Positions 63,760 through 64,000 of a stretch of 64,000 nt of DNA are shown piece by piece. The stretch comes from Paracoccus caeni (GTDB taxonomy: Bacteria > Pseudomonadota > Alphaproteobacteria > Rhodobacterales > Rhodobacteraceae). The notes under the pieces are model-generated. The model did not search any database. It saw only the letters and a program-made list of their open reading frames with translations, and was not told the origin of the DNA. The DNA lies in assembly GCF_016629665.1 (NCBI RefSeq), contig NZ_JAEPRQ010000002.1, positions 310,001 to 374,000 of the forward strand, given 5' to 3'. Every line of letters begins with the position of its first letter. Position 1 is the stretch's first letter. The position numbers and the translations under genes are program-made.

Positions 63760-64000
63760 TAACCATACCTCGTCCGGGATGCCGTTTCGCGCGCTGCGCG
63801 ACGGATTTCAAAGACGTCTTGCCGAGGTTCTGGCGGGGTGCTGGAGCCCTGAAAACGGCTGTTGCATATATAACCAATCTATTTTAGTCAACTATTCACA
63901 CCGGCCCCCAGGCAGCTTGTCTACCCAGTCACAGGCCACGGATTCGTTCTTTCGCAGCGAGTGTCGGAGCAAGGGTATGGGTAGCATCCAAGCAACGCCC
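63760..64000. other. Upstream region of the biosynthetic operon to window edge
   Basis: No gene is recognised in the last 241 bases. A 5-bp CGCGC/GCGCG hairpin (63788-63800) lies in the expected 5' leader, and an AT-rich promoter-like patch lies at 63863-63891. The remainder is featureless to me. Confidence 0.5.
63863..63891 (-). promoter_or_regulatory. Candidate promoter of the siderophore operon
   Basis: On the minus strand TTGACT (63891-63886) is followed by an AT-rich stretch with TATATG (15-base spacer) or TATGCA (17-base spacer). It is about 105 bases ahead of the FAAL start and is the only clearly AT-rich segment there. TAGTTGACTA around the -35 is palindromic and could be part of an iron-regulator site. 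Confidence 0.5.

Noticed and set aside
1..64000. CRISPR arrays, insertion sequences, prophage, tRNA and rRNA genes
   Set aside because: No regularly spaced repeats, transposase, integrase, terminal inverted repeats or cloverleaf-like stretch was recognised; intergenic gaps are short and accounted for.

Overview
The window is high-GC, densely packed chromosomal DNA that looks like an alphaproteobacterium of the Rhodobacteraceae/Paracoccaceae, most probably Paracoccus or a close relative. This rests on the gene neighbourhoods (ppiD-trpE facing trpG-trpD...trpC-moaC-moeA-lexA; double cold-shock protein with DUF192; pdxH opposite fabI), an alphaproteobacterial LexA box (GAAC-N7-GAAC), and a VPLPA-type C-terminal sorting signal. 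The genus is inference. No rRNA, tRNA, CRISPR array, transposase or phage gene was seen.

Positions 1-36,500 are mostly core genome. At the left edge is a TonB-dependent siderophore receptor cut by the window end. It is followed by an outer-membrane barrel protein, tgt, an SMR efflux pump, two Fe-S assembly genes (sufT-like, sufA-like), tpiA, a methyltransferase, a DUF192/cold-shock pair, pdxH, fabI, gpt and a PRC-barrel envelope protein. The tryptophan genes trpE, trpG, trpD and trpC come next, with ung inserted between trpD and trpC, then moaC-moeA and autoregulated lexA. Haem genes hemC, hemE and hemF, transporters, an Lrp regulator, erpA, dgt, a GFA protein, OsmC, a transglutaminase-like protein and a PhoD-like phosphatase follow. 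A queC-queD-queE operon is headed by a preQ1 class I riboswitch and complements the distant tgt gene in queuosine synthesis.

Positions 36,700-63,760 form one iron-acquisition island. Two plus-strand genes (a DUF2306 membrane protein and a DUF2218-siderophore-interacting reductase fusion) face a long minus-strand block. Read in transcription order, the block is FAAL-ACP, type I PKS (KS-AT-KR-ACP), stand-alone MupA/Atu3671-type flavin monooxygenase, NRPS (C-A-PCP-degenerate C), NRPS (C-A-PCP-C-relic A-PCP), MATE exporter and Sfp-type PPTase, with very short gaps or 4-nt overlaps. It is followed by a second TonB receptor, a periplasmic binding protein, two FecCD-type permeases and an ATPase. Together these would start an acyl chain, extend it by one malonyl unit, probably oxidise it, condense it with small amino acids (both adenylation codes look glycine-like), export the product, and re-import and reduce its iron complex.

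The most interesting part is this assembly line. It has a relic adenylation domain in its last module, a condensation-like domain with HPxxxDR in place of HHxxxDG, no thioesterase or reductase for release, and no familiar enzyme for making catechol, hydroxamate or beta-hydroxy-aspartate ligands. The product is likely an unusual lipo-siderophore; its structure cannot be deduced from the window.
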